Below, piece by piece: positions 9,340 through 18,463 of a stretch of 64,000 bases of DNA. A program made the translations under genes and the position numbers. Positions within the stretch are counted from its first letter, which is position 1. Every line of letters starts with the position of its first letter. The DNA is from Paenibacillus taiwanensis DSM 18679 (GTDB lineage: Bacteria; Bacillota; Bacilli; Paenibacillales; Paenibacillaceae): positions 186,001 through 250,000 of the forward strand of contig NZ_AULE01000023.1 of NCBI RefSeq assembly GCF_000425125.1. Direction: 5' to 3'. The notes beneath the pieces were generated by a model, which worked only from the letters and a program-made list of their open reading frames with translations, was not told the DNA's origin and ran no database searches.

Positions 9340-11123
9340 AACGGGAGCAATGGTTTAAGCCCTACTTTCAGGCTTATTACGGCCGTTTCACGCTGATTGT
9401 CTTCCTAGGTGTGCTAACGGCTGTTAGTGCGGCTGCCCTGATGTTTACATCAGGGTACTTGATTTCCAAGTCCGCGCTCCGACCGGAGAACATATTAATG
9501 GTCTACGTGCCGACCGTGCTCGTACGGACATTCGGCATTAGTCGCGCTGTCATTCATTACGTGGAACGGCTTGTCGGGCATGACGCCATCTTGCGCGTGC
9601 TGTCGCATATGCGAGTGCGGCTGTATCGGATTTTGGAGCCGCAGGCTCTGTTTTTGCGTTCGCGTTATCGGACAGGGGATGTACTTGGCGTGCTCGCCGA
9701 TGATATTGAATACTTACAAAATGTATATATGCGCACCGTATTTCCGAGCATTGTCGCATTAGTAATGTATGCCGTCGTCATTGGTGCGTTAGGCTGGTTC
9801 GATGCAAGCTTTGCTGCCATTATGGCACTTTATATTTTTGTACTAGTATGTATTTTGCCCTATGCCTCGCTTCTGTTAACTAAAGCTAAAAATCGTCAAC
9901 TCAAGCGGGATCGGAACGGGTTATACCAGAAGTTAACGGACGCGGTGCTTGGGCTCGGAGATTGGGTGATTAGCGGACGTGCGTCCCAGTTCGTCCATTC
10001 TTACGAACAAGATGAGGCAAAAGTAGCGGATATTGAACGTTCGCTCAGCAATTGGTCCAAATGGCGTACACTTGTAGCCCAAGGTGTTGTAGGTACGATT
10101 ATCGTGTCGATCATTTATTGGGCAGGACAGCAATATGCGGATCGACAAATGGATGTGACGTTGATTGCTGCGTTTGTGCTAGTAGTGCTGCCGCTAATGG
10201 ATGCGTTTTTACCTGTGTCGGAAGCAATCGAGAAAATTCCGCAGTATCGTGAATCTGTAGATCGCCTTTTGAATATGGGATCAACAGCTGAAGCCAGCAG
10301 TACGGATGAGCAAGCAAGAGCTGCGCGTGCAAATGCCGCGTTGGAGAAGATTGCTGCTTCAGGCAAGCAGGTTACTTTAGGGATACATGATGTGCGTCAT
10401 CGGTACGGCTCTGACGATCCGTGGAGTGTCAATGGTGTTACACTTGAATTGGCGCCAGGCAAGAAGGTTGCCATTATCGGACGAAGCGGGGCGGGCAAAT
10501 CAACATTAATCAAGCTGATCCAAGGTGCGTTAACACCTACGGAGGGTCAAGTCACGATTAATGGTGTCCCTGCTTCTGACTTTGGCGATCAGATACCTAA
10601 GGTGATATCGGTCTTAAACCAGAGCCCGCATTTGTTTGATACGACAGTCGGGAACAATATCCGACTTGGCAGGCTGGAAGCTTCTGATGAAGAGATCAAG
10701 CACGCTGCTCACCAGGTGAAGCTGGGATCGATGATCGCTGCTCTGCCAGCGGGCTATGACACGCTGATGCATGAGACTGGGCAGCGGTTCTCGGGCGGCG
10801 AGCGGCAGCGGGTAGCGTTAGCCCGTATTTTGTTACAGAATACGCCAGTTGTTATTTTGGATGAACCGACGGTAGGACTTGATCCTCGAACGGAGCGGGA
10901 ACTGCTGCACACCATTTTCCAGACGATGGAGGAGAAGACACTAATCTGGATTACACATCACCTTGTTGGGGTGGAGAAGATGGATGAAGTCATCTTTGTG
11001 GAAAATGGGGAAGTAGAGATGCGTGGCACACACGCTGAACTGATGGCACGGGAACCACGATATCGTAAGCTGTATCAATTGGATAGACCTATGCTTGCAA
11101 AAGAAGGTCGCTTGGATGTATGA
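9336..11123 (+). CDS. cydC: Thiol reductant ABC exporter subunit CydC
   Basis: Second half of the CydDC exporter, 595 aa, starting 4 bp inside cydD. It has an N-terminal transmembrane domain with the SGYLISKSALRPENI region typical of CydC, then an ATPase with Walker A GRSGAGKST, signature FSGGERQRVALARI, Walker B VVILDEPTVGLD and WITHHL switch region. It is the last gene of the operon; a strong terminator lies 55 bp downstream. With cydA and cydB this makes a complete bd-oxidase biogenesis unit. Confidence 0.93.
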   Translation: MKREQWFKPYFQAYYGRFTLIVFLGVLTAVSAAALMFTSGYLISKSALRPENILMVYVPTVLVRTFGISRAVIHYVERLVGHDAILRVLSHMRVRLYRILEPQALFLRSRYRTGDVLGVLADDIEYLQNVYMRTVFPSIVALVMYAVVIGALGWFDASFAAIMALYIFVLVCILPYASLLLTKAKNRQLKRDRNGLYQKLTDAVLGLGDWVISGRASQFVHSYEQDEAKVADIERSLSNWSKWRTLVAQGVVGTIIVSIIYWAGQQYADRQMDVTLIAAFVLVVLPLMDAFLPVSEAIEKIPQYRESVDRLLNMGSTAEASSTDEQARAARANAALEKIAASGKQVTLGIHDVRHRYGSDDPWSVNGVTLELAPGKKVAIIGRSGAGKSTLIKLIQGALTPTEGQVTINGVPASDFGDQIPKVISVLNQSPHLFDTTVGNNIRLGRLEASDEEIKHAAHQVKLGSMIAALPAGYDTLMHETGQRFSGGERQRVALARILLQNTPVVILDEPTVGLDPRTERELLHTIFQTMEEKTLIWITHHLVGVEKMDEVIFVENGEVEMRGTHAELMAREPRYRKLYQLDRPMLAKEGRLDV

Positions 11124-11177
11124 GTTAGTATTTCCGGGCTATTCTATTTGTAAGGAATAAGCTAGATCACACCGTTG

Positions 11178-11215
11178 AACACAGGTTAGCTCTCAAGAGC
11201 AGCCTGTGTTTTTTT
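11178..11215 (+). terminator. Intrinsic terminator of cydABDC
   Basis: AACACAGG (11178-11185) pairs with CCTGTGTT (11203-11210), with an inner GCTCT/AGAGC stem between, followed by a run of seven T. Placed just behind cydC. Confidence 0.85.
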
Positions 11216-11364
11216 GCGTACGCGCAAGATTACCAGTATAACGAATGGTATTTTAATAAATTTATTAGACAGAACAGGCTCCAGTTATGTTACTATTGTC
11301 TTATCCTTATTTGTAGTTGTGAAAAAGTAAGTTACTCTATTTGAATAAGAAAGGTAGGCTTAGT

Positions 11365-12627
11365 ATGAAATCAGCTTCACATGATTCGACAGAAGGTTCG
11401 TCAATACGCTCTATTTCAAACAAACAACGTATCGGTATGGCGGTTGTGCTTGGTTCGATGACAGCCATCGGTCCACTATCGATAGATATGTACTTGCCAT
11501 CCCTGCCGATTTTGGCTGCGGATTTGCAGACAACTACATCTTATGCGCAGCTTAGCTTAACGGCATTCTTATTAGGAATTGCGCTTGGGCAATTGTTAAT
11601 GGGGCCGCTTAGTGATGCACGTGGCCGCCGTATGCCGCTAATTGCTTCACTTGTTGTATACGCAGTTACGTCCTTTTTGTGTGCATTCGTACCCTCCATC
11701 TGGGGCTTGCTTGCGCTGCGCTTCATTCAAGGGGTCGCTGGGGCTGGCGGAATCGTAATCGCTCGTGCGATGGTTCGTGATATGTACGACGGTCCTGAGC
11801 TGACCAAATTTTTCTCCCTCTTGATGTTAATTAACGGACTTGCACCTATTATGGCACCTGTAGCTGGTGGCCAACTTTTGAAGTGGACCACATGGCACGG
11901 CATCTTTGTTGTGTTAGGTTTGCTAGGTATTTTGTTAATTGCGTCAGCCGTATGGGGATTAAAGGAAACGTTGCCCGAGCAGCGCCGCTTAAAAGGCGGG
12001 GTAAAAGCAACGTTGTCCACCTTTGGCGGACTGCTTGGCGACCGCGCGTTTATGGGGTTTGCATTGTCGATGGGGCTAGTATCGGCGGCCATGTTTGCGT
12101 ATATATCAGGTTCACCCTTTGTACTACAAAATATTTATGGTGTGTCCCCACAAATGTTTAGCTTGTTATTTGCATTAAACGGTCTAGGTTTAATTGTGGC
12201 TACCCAAATAACGGGACGGTTAGTCGGGCGCTACCACGAATCACAATTATTTGTTGCGGGGCTTTTGCTATCACTTGCGGGTGGCTTAACGTTACTCGCC
12301 ATGATTCTTATTCATGCACCATTGCTTGCGATTCTCATCCCACTGTTTGTGTCGGTATCAAGCACAGGTGTGGTTGGTACGGTAGGCTTTGCTCTAGCTA
12401 TGCAAAATCAAGCTAGCAATGCGGGAAGCGCCTCTGCAATGCTAGGCTTGCTGCCATTTATATTGGGATCGGTTGTCGCCCCGCTTGTAGGCCTTGGTGG
12501 TGAACATACCGCTGTTCCTATGGGGATCGTAATCGCATGCTGCAGCCTGTTGGCGATGACCTTTTATTTAGGTATGATCCGCAAGCGTTATGCCAAGCCT
12601 GCCAATCAGCAGGATATGAGCGTTTAA
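11365..12627 (+). CDS. Bcr/CflA family multidrug efflux MFS transporter
   Basis: Proton-driven exporter of the major facilitator superfamily, 420 aa with 12 predicted membrane segments. The MFS motif A is visible as GPLSDARGRRMPL between helices 2 and 3. The opening segment, IDMYLPSLPILAADL, is typical of the Bcr/CflA drug-resistance group (bicyclomycin, chloramphenicol and similar in known members). ATG 11365 is chosen because AGGTAGG precedes it by about 7 nt; an in-frame TTG at 11341 has no binding site. It is monocistronic between two terminators. The substrate cannot be inferred from sequence. Confidence 0.88.
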   Translation: MKSASHDSTEGSSIRSISNKQRIGMAVVLGSMTAIGPLSIDMYLPSLPILAADLQTTTSYAQLSLTAFLLGIALGQLLMGPLSDARGRRMPLIASLVVYAVTSFLCAFVPSIWGLLALRFIQGVAGAGGIVIARAMVRDMYDGPELTKFFSLLMLINGLAPIMAPVAGGQLLKWTTWHGIFVVLGLLGILLIASAVWGLKETLPEQRRLKGGVKATLSTFGGLLGDRAFMGFALSMGLVSAAMFAYISGSPFVLQNIYGVSPQMFSLLFALNGLGLIVATQITGRLVGRYHESQLFVAGLLLSLAGGLTLLAMILIHAPLLAILIPLFVSVSSTGVVGTVGFALAMQNQASNAGSASAMLGLLPFILGSVVAPLVGLGGEHTAVPMGIVIACCSLLAMTFYLGMIRKRYAKPANQQDMSV

Positions 12628-12699
12628 GTGTTCTAACAGACAGGCATTGATTACGTTTAGAGCCATCATAATGCCACAATAGAATTATATCATTTCGTT

Positions 12700-12734
12700 A
12701 AGAGCCGGAGGGGGTTGTCCTTTCCGGCTCTTCT
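12700..12734 (+). terminator. Intrinsic terminator after the Bcr/CflA gene
   Basis: AAGAGCCGGA (12700-12709) pairs perfectly with TCCGGCTCTT (12723-12732). The T-run is short (TTCTATT). Confidence 0.7.
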
Positions 12735-12773
12735 ATTGAATACATTAATCATAGGGAATGCATAGATAAAAAA

Positions 12774-12912
12774 CACTATAGCTGTAAATGTGAAGCGAGG
12801 TTGTCTGACGGTTTTAGAAACCATTTTATAGTGAGGAGGGAGCACAATTTAATCGTATAGGGCTTGGATGGCAAACAATTTTGCCGACTTATGTAAGTTC
12901 TTGAATATTTAG
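12774..12912 (+). promoter_or_regulatory. Structured leader with a possible 14-codon peptide ahead of the ABC pair
   Basis: The stretch between the Bcr/CflA terminator and the ABC genes holds a long imperfect stem: CACTATA at 12774-12780 pairs with TATAGTG at 12827-12833, and AAATG with CATTT further in. It encloses a small perfect hairpin GGTTT-TAG-AAACC at 12810-12822. Downstream is a 14-codon frame, 12868-12912, starting MANNFADLC behind AGGG. The B. subtilis bmrCD operon is known to be controlled through a translated leader (bmrB). This leader is an analogue by position only; no sequence homology is claimed. Confidence 0.35.
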
Positions 12913-12981
12913 ATTTTGACGTGAGAGGGGGAACGTGATTAGATCAATATAACAAGTGTAGACGGAGGTAAATGGAGCCAA

Positions 12982-14712
12982 ATGAAGAAAGTGTTGTCTT
13001 ACCTTAAACCTTATCGAATACCGATGGGTTTTGCGATTACGCTGATGTTAATAGAGTTAGCAGTTGAGCTGATGCAGCCGCTGCTAATTGCTAAAATAAT
13101 CAACGAAGGAATAACCCCTAAAAATATGAATCTGGTTCTGCAATGGGGCGGTGTGATGCTGGGATTGGCGTTTATCGGCTTCGCTTGCGGAATCATTAAC
13201 TCTTATTTTGCTTCCCGGGTAGCGCAGAATTACAGCTTTGACCTGCGGCGCAGTTTATTCGATCGCATCCAGTCGTTTTCATTTGCCAACTTTAATCAAT
13301 TTCCGACTGCGACGTTGATTACACGGGTGACGAGTGATGTAACCCAGGTTCAAAATTGTGTATTTATGGCGATGCGTATTATGATGCGAGCTCCGTTATT
13401 GCTGCTTGGCGGACTTGTTATGGCACTTGTGGTCCATGTGAAGCTGGCGCTTATTTTGGCAGTAGTCACGCCGTTGATGCTTGTATTTTTAGTTTGGATG
13501 ATGAAAAAGGGATTTGTTCTTTTTCGTTCTGTACAAGAAAAGTTGGATCGTGCGAACAGTGTGCTGCGGGAAAATTTGCTGGGCATGCGCCTGATTAAGT
13601 CCTTTGTACGAAGTAAGCATGAACAATCTCGCTTTGCAGCCGCTAACCAAGAGCTGGTAGATCGAACTGTAGCCGTGCTGCGTTTGATGGAGACGGCTGT
13701 GCCGGTATTGTTATTTGTGATGAATGTTAGCGTACTGCTCATTTTGTGGATTGGGCATGATCAAGTGCTTACTGGTGGTGCTAATATCGGTGAAGTCGTG
13801 GCGGTCGTAAATTATGCAGCTAGAATAACGGGGGCTTTTTCCGTTGTATCGATGATTGTGATGACTTTATCGCGTGCACGCGCATCCGCTCAGCGAATAG
13901 AGCAGGTGTTGAATGCTGAGGCGGATGTCATCGATAATGAGCAGGCTATTCCATCCGCGCGGATTAGCGATGGGGGCGTGCGCTTTGACGAGGTAACCTT
14001 TGTATATCCTGAACACGATGTCCCCGTATTGGAGCGAATCAGCTTTGTTGTAGAGCCTGGTCAAATAGCAGCTATTATGGGAGCCACAGGTGCAGGCAAG
14101 TCCACATTGTTTCAGCTTATTCCACGTCTATACGATGTAACTACGGGGCGTGTATGTATTGATGGAATCGATGTGCGAGACATGCTGCTGGATCATCTGC
14201 GCGGAGATATCGGTTATGTCCCACAAGAGGCGATGCTGTTCTCAGGCACGATTGCGGACAATATCCGCTTTGGTCATGAAGGCGCCACGCAAGCAGAAGT
14301 GGTGAATGCGGCACAGCGTGCACAGATTCATGAGACGATTATGAGGCTGCCTAATCAGTATGACACCGTTATTGGGCAGAAAGGCATTAATTTATCCGGC
14401 GGACAGAAGCAGCGCCTGTCCATCGCCCGTGCTCTGGTGCGCAGTCCTAAGCTGCTGCTGTTGGACGACAGCACAAGCGCATTGGATGTGCAGACGGAAG
14501 CAAAGCTGCTGCGTGCGCTGCCAACAGCATCGTGTACCACCTTGATGATTACGCAAAAGATCAGCACAGCAATCCATGCGGACATTATTGTGCTGCTTGA
14601 CGAAGGAAAGCTGCTTGCGGCGGGTCCCCACGACGAATTGCTGCGCCAATCCGTGCTGTACCAGCGTATGGTGGAGTCGCAATTCGGAAAGGAGGCAGTA
14701 CCGCATGTCTAA
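12982..14712 (+). CDS. Heterodimeric multidrug ABC exporter, half with Asp in Walker B (BmrC/YheI-like)
   Basis: ABC half-exporter of 576 aa: an N-terminal six-helix domain (about 10-300) and an ATPase with Walker A GATGAGKST, canonical signature LSGGQKQRLSIARAL, and Walker B LLLLDDSTSALD. The catalytic Glu after Walker B is replaced by Asp, which marks the partner carrying the degenerate nucleotide site in BmrC/LmrC-type heterodimers. The family exports drugs and peptides. Its 3' end overlaps the next gene by 8 bp, so the two halves are coupled. The TGGAG at 12971-12975 serves as binding site. No regulator gene is adjacent; a structured leader lies upstream. Confidence 0.88.
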   Translation: MKKVLSYLKPYRIPMGFAITLMLIELAVELMQPLLIAKIINEGITPKNMNLVLQWGGVMLGLAFIGFACGIINSYFASRVAQNYSFDLRRSLFDRIQSFSFANFNQFPTATLITRVTSDVTQVQNCVFMAMRIMMRAPLLLLGGLVMALVVHVKLALILAVVTPLMLVFLVWMMKKGFVLFRSVQEKLDRANSVLRENLLGMRLIKSFVRSKHEQSRFAAANQELVDRTVAVLRLMETAVPVLLFVMNVSVLLILWIGHDQVLTGGANIGEVVAVVNYAARITGAFSVVSMIVMTLSRARASAQRIEQVLNAEADVIDNEQAIPSARISDGGVRFDEVTFVYPEHDVPVLERISFVVEPGQIAAIMGATGAGKSTLFQLIPRLYDVTTGRVCIDGIDVRDMLLDHLRGDIGYVPQEAMLFSGTIADNIRFGHEGATQAEVVNAAQRAQIHETIMRLPNQYDTVIGQKGINLSGGQKQRLSIARALVRSPKLLLLDDSTSALDVQTEAKLLRALPTASCTTLMITQKISTAIHADIIVLLDEGKLLAAGPHDELLRQSVLYQRMVESQFGKEAVPHV

Positions 14713-16549
14713 TGAACGGGGCAGCAACCCTAATGGAATACCGTCGAGTACAGCGTCACCGCTGCCTAGGAAGGGTCATGGAGCAGGGCCGCGACAGAAG
14801 CAGAAACCAAAAGATATGTTGGGGACGCTACTGAAAATATGGGCCTACCTGTCCAATTATAGAGGTCGATTGGGGCTTATTTTAATATTGGTGCTCATCA
14901 GTTCTGTACTTGGACTTCTGGGGCCGTTCCTGCTTGGTTATGCGATCGATCGATTTATTGGTGCACCGGATCACGGAGGACTTGTGCAGCTTATCGTGCT
15001 GCTTGCTTGTGTGTATGTGGTTCATTCCATCGCTTTGTGGCTGCAAAATATTTGGATGATCCGCATTTCACAGCAAGCCGTATCACAAATGCGCAAGGAG
15101 CTGTTTCAAAGCTTGCATCGTATGCCAGTATCATTTTTTGTGAAGCGGCAGCACGGGGAACTAATGAGTAGATTGACCAATGATATGGACAATGTCAGCT
15201 CAACGTTAAACAGCTCTTTTATTCAGCTGTCATCCAGCGTGCTTACGTTTGTAGGTATGTTAGGTATGATGTTGTGGTTGAGCCCCACGCTCACACTTAT
15301 TACGCTGCTTATCGTGCCGCTTATGTACTTTGGCATGAAATGGATTACTAATCGAACAGGCAAATATTTTAAAGAACAACAGCGCAACTTAGGGGATATG
15401 AACGGTTTTATTGAGGAGACATTTTCGGGTCAAAAAATGGTAAAGGCATTCTCGCAAGAGCGGAAGGTCACAGCGCAATTTATTGAAAAAAGCGAGCGTC
15501 TGCGAGAAGCGGGCTGTTGGGCTCAAATGTATTCGGGCTTTATTCCGAAGCTGATGAACATGTTGAACAACGTTAGTTTTGCCATCATTGCAGGGGCGGG
15601 CGGACTAATGGCGGTTTACGGGATGATCACCATCGGAGTTATCGTCACGTTTGGCGAATATGCAAGGCAGTTCACTCGCCCGCTAAATGATCTCGCGAAT
15701 CAATTTAATACTTTTTTGTCCGCCATTGCTGGGGCCGAAAGGGTGTTTGAAATTTTGGAGCAGGACCCCGAGGCGAAGGATGAAGGGCAGGCTATGCCTA
15801 TTCATGAGATCCGTGGTGAGATCCGCTATGAAGACGTATCGTTTGCGTATGAGAAGGATATGCAGACGGTATCGGAGCTTAACTTTCATTTGGCAGCAGG
15901 ACAAACGGCTGCATTGGTCGGACCTACTGGTGCTGGCAAGTCGACCGTTATTCATTTACTCTCTCGTTTCTATGATCCAGATGAAGGTACAATCTACGTG
16001 GATGGCGTCGATATCCGACAAATTACACGAGACAGCTTGCGCAGCCATATGGGGTTTGTACTCCAAGATCCGTTTTTATTTCAGGGCACGATTCGTGATA
16101 ACATTCGCTACGGACGGCTAGAAGCAACGGATGAGGAAGTGGAACAAGCGGCGGAGTTGGCGAATGCTCACTCCTTTATAAGTAGACTTTCGTGTGGGTA
16201 CGAGACATTGCTGGACGCAGAAGGTAGTGGAATTAGTCAAGGACAGAAGCAATTAATATCGATTGCGCGTGCCATATTGGCCGATCCCTCAATATTGGTA
16301 TTGGATGAGGCAACAAGCAGCATCGATACGGTCACGGAATTGAAAATTCAGGAGGCTTTGTACCGTTTGATGCGGGGCAGAACGAACATCGTAATTGCCC
16401 ATCGCCTGAATACGGTGCGGCAAGCAGATGTGATCGTTGTCTTGGAAAACGGGCGCATTACGGAGCAGGGTAATCACAATGGGCTAATGGACAAGCGGGG
16501 ATTTTATTACGGGCTTGTACAGAGCCAGTTTGAGGAGGTTATTGTATAG
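14705..16549 (+). CDS. Heterodimeric multidrug ABC exporter, half with canonical Walker B (BmrD/YheH-like)
   Basis: Partner half-exporter, 614 aa, with a hydrophilic N-terminal extension of about 45 residues. The six-helix domain is followed by an ATPase with Walker A GPTGAGKST, Walker B LVLDEATSSID with the catalytic Glu, and a non-canonical signature ISQGQKQLISIARAIL. The degenerate site of the dimer would pair this signature with the Asp-bearing Walker B of the upstream gene, the asymmetry known for BmrCD. ATG 14705 is chosen because AAGGAGG precedes it; the open frame extends upstream over the end of the previous gene, but that part is its shadow. Confidence 0.88.
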   Translation: MSNERGSNPNGIPSSTASPLPRKGHGAGPRQKQKPKDMLGTLLKIWAYLSNYRGRLGLILILVLISSVLGLLGPFLLGYAIDRFIGAPDHGGLVQLIVLLACVYVVHSIALWLQNIWMIRISQQAVSQMRKELFQSLHRMPVSFFVKRQHGELMSRLTNDMDNVSSTLNSSFIQLSSSVLTFVGMLGMMLWLSPTLTLITLLIVPLMYFGMKWITNRTGKYFKEQQRNLGDMNGFIEETFSGQKMVKAFSQERKVTAQFIEKSERLREAGCWAQMYSGFIPKLMNMLNNVSFAIIAGAGGLMAVYGMITIGVIVTFGEYARQFTRPLNDLANQFNTFLSAIAGAERVFEILEQDPEAKDEGQAMPIHEIRGEIRYEDVSFAYEKDMQTVSELNFHLAAGQTAALVGPTGAGKSTVIHLLSRFYDPDEGTIYVDGVDIRQITRDSLRSHMGFVLQDPFLFQGTIRDNIRYGRLEATDEEVEQAAELANAHSFISRLSCGYETLLDAEGSGISQGQKQLISIARAILADPSILVLDEATSSIDTVTELKIQEALYRLMRGRTNIVIAHRLNTVRQADVIVVLENGRITEQGNHNGLMDKRGFYYGLVQSQFEEVIV

Positions 16550-16614
16550 ATCTGTTGGCGTGGTTTAAAAGGCTGTTAACAAGCGTGGGAAGCAATGAGC
16601 TGCGAACAAGGATG

Positions 16615-16638
16615 ACGGAGGGGCTAAGCCCCTTCCGT
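16615..16638 (+). repeat. GC-rich hairpin behind the ABC pair
   Basis: ACGGAGGGGC (16615-16624), a TAA loop, then GCCCCTTCCGT (16628-16638) form a strong stem with one bulge. No T-run follows, so it may stabilise or process the transcript and need not be a classical terminator. Confidence 0.45.
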
Positions 16639-16810
16639 GTCACGTTCAGGTAGTTTAAGTGATATAACACAAAACGCGCTTATTTATATGGTTCCGTTTA
16701 TAATTGAAGTATGAACTCGGTTCATTCGTTTGATAACGATAACACAATGTTTGTGTATGGTAGAGCTATTCATTCGAATTGGATTACATCGCTATGGAGG
16801 GGACAGAGCT

Positions 16811-17593
16811 ATGGCTTTAATGAATTGCAGTTTCTACTCGGAGGTATTGGGTCTTAATACAGAGATGACGGTAATCGTACCGCAGCAAACAACTTCTCAG
16901 ATTGGTTTGGAAGGGTATGCAGCCAAGAGCCTGCATCCTACACTTTATTTGCTGCATGGTTTATCTGACGATCATACGATTTGGATACGTCGGACCTCTA
17001 TCGAGCGTTACGTGGCGAAGCTTGGGCTCGCCGTAGTCATCCCGCAGATGCACCGCAGCTTCTACACCGATATGGCAAGTGGACTCGCCTATTGGACATT
17101 CTTGACCGAGGAACTGCCAAAGCTGGCACGAGGCTTCTTCCCCTTGTCAGACAAGCGCGAGGACAATTATGTCGCCGGATTATCGATGGGCGGATATGGA
17201 GCGTTTAAATGGGCGCTAACCTATCCCGAACGATTTGCAGCTGCCGCCAGTCTATCTGGTGCGCTTGATATCGGAAATGATCTGTTCAGACAACGACTGG
17301 CACAGGATATGCAGCTGATTTTTGGCGAGCAGCCTGTGTCGGGAACGGAGAATGACTTACTGCACCTGCTGAAGTTGGGCGAGGACAGGCAGGGCTTGAA
17401 GCCAAAGCTTTATCAGTGCTGCGGGACGGAGGACTTCTTATATAAGGATAACCTGACATTCCGTAATGCCGCACAACATTCTACTTATGAGCTGCATTAT
17501 GAAGAAGGCCCAGGAGAGCATGAGTGGGGGTACTGGGACGCGCGTATTCAGGATGTATTGGCGTGGCTTCCATTAAGACACAAACAAAAATAA
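16811..17593 (+). CDS. Alpha/beta-hydrolase esterase, EstA/esterase D family
   Basis: Cytoplasmic serine esterase of 260 aa, similar to tributyrin esterases and S-formylglutathione hydrolase-like proteins of firmicutes. The nucleophile elbow is [10 protein letters not shown] (Ser near residue 120), the acid is probably in the CCGTEDFLY region, and the His lies in [11 protein letters not shown] near the C-terminus. [10 protein letters not shown] gives the oxyanion region. ATG 16811 is used because GGAGGGG at 16796-16802 precedes it by 8 nt; an upstream ATG at 16730 lacks a site. Monocistronic, convergent with the bactofilin operon. The natural substrate is not evident. Confidence 0.88.
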   Translation: MALMNCSFYSEVLGLNTEMTVIVPQQTTSQIGLEGYAAKSLHPTLYLLHGLSDDHTIWIRRTSIERYVAKLGLAVVIPQMHRSFYTDMASGLAYWTFLTEELPKLARGFFPLSDKREDNYVAGLSMGGYGAFKWALTYPERFAAAASLSGALDIGNDLFRQRLAQDMQLIFGEQPVSGTENDLLHLLKLGEDRQGLKPKLYQCCGTEDFLYKDNLTFRNAAQHSTYELHYEEGPGEHEWGYWDARIQDVLAWLPLRHKQK

Positions 17594-17610
17594 GCAGTGA
17601 ATCAACAGGA

Positions 17611-17657
17611 GGCCCGATCACGATTGGTATACTAAATGTGGCTATTGTGTTCGGGCC
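17611..17657. terminator. Possible bidirectional hairpin between esterase and bactofilin genes
   Basis: GGCCCGATCAC (17611-17621) pairs with GTGTTCGGGCC (17647-17657), one mismatch, around a 25-nt loop. It lies between two convergent genes but has no T-run on either strand. Confidence 0.35.
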
Positions 17658-17692
17658 AATTGAATGAGAGCTTTATTGCTAGTCAATTGAAG

Positions 17693-18430
17693 TTAAACTT
17701 GTAAGGCAGACTCAACAGTGCTGCTATCGTGTTGGGTATAACGATGACGGTATTCGACTCGTCCGATGCGGCAGCCCTCACCGATCCGTACATGATTGCC
17801 ACGAACTACATCAGCAGTCGTGTGCTCAAGTTCGATCTCATCGCCCTCGATAATATCGGCAGTTAATCGTGCCTCTGGCATGACTTTAAACAGAGCAGGG
17901 ATAAACTTAAGGACGTTGCCAATGCTGTTGCCTTTACGTACTATTATTTTTTCGCCGCCAATCTCCTTGGCACTGCACGCCCAATTAACCTTCGCATCCA
18001 AAATACCTACGTTTAACAAGCCATCGATGTTAAAACAACCGTTCGTTTCTAATCGCTCCACTTCGCAATTTCCATGAATAGTTACGCCGCCTCTAATCTT
18101 CAGTCGTTCACCGCGCAGCGATTGACTGACGTTAAACATCCCATTAATGCTTGCTTCTTGCACAAGCACATGGCCTAGCGTATTAGCTTCACCTTGAACG
18201 GACAGCTTTCTCGTCTCTAGGTTGCCTTCTGCGCGCAATGTGCCCTGTACGCTTGTTTCGTCTGCAATCGTATGGCCTAATACGACGGCGGTCCCGGAGC
18301 AGGAGAACTTATGACAGTTGATATCCCCAGTTACTTCTCCATCACCCATAATGGAAACTTTGTTGTATGTCCCCCCTGAGGCCGTAGAAGACCCCATAAT
18401 TCTCATGTTTTGCGCGGAACGTTTATCCAT
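17693..18430 (-). CDS. Bactofilin-like polymer-forming protein, second paralogue (YhbF/BacF type)
   Basis: Protein of 245 aa with a right-handed beta-helix pattern of short Gly/Asn-containing turns (for example INGMFNVSQSL, NIDGLLNVG). Bactofilins polymerise without nucleotide and act as membrane-associated scaffolds; in B. subtilis the yhbE/yhbF pair is reported to affect flagellar assembly. The C-terminal part, IEGDEIELEHTTADVVRG, closely matches the same region of the neighbour, so the two are tandem paralogues. TGGAGGG precedes the ATG at 18430. Last gene of a leftward three-gene operon, 33 bp behind the first bactofilin. Confidence 0.85.
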   Translation of the reverse strand: MDKRSAQNMRIMGSSTASGGTYNKVSIMGDGEVTGDINCHKFSCSGTAVVLGHTIADETSVQGTLRAEGNLETRKLSVQGEANTLGHVLVQEASINGMFNVSQSLRGERLKIRGGVTIHGNCEVERLETNGCFNIDGLLNVGILDAKVNWACSAKEIGGEKIIVRKGNSIGNVLKFIPALFKVMPEARLTADIIEGDEIELEHTTADVVRGNHVRIGEGCRIGRVEYRHRYTQHDSSTVESALQV

Positions 18431-18463
18431 ATGTTATCCCTCCATTTATCCGTGTACTAGCTG

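Noticed and set aside
11727-12092. 121-codon antisense frame inside the Bcr/CflA gene
   Set aside because: Shadow of a gene with clear MFS motifs.
14576-14704. Upstream extension of the second ABC half-exporter
   Set aside because: It lies over the end of the preceding gene, has an odd Cys/Arg-rich composition and no ribosome binding site; ATG 14705 follows AAGGAGG.
17796-18077. Antisense frame inside the bactofilin gene
   Set aside because: No ribosome binding site and composition dictated by the real gene; similar frames at 18318-18641 were dropped for the same reason.
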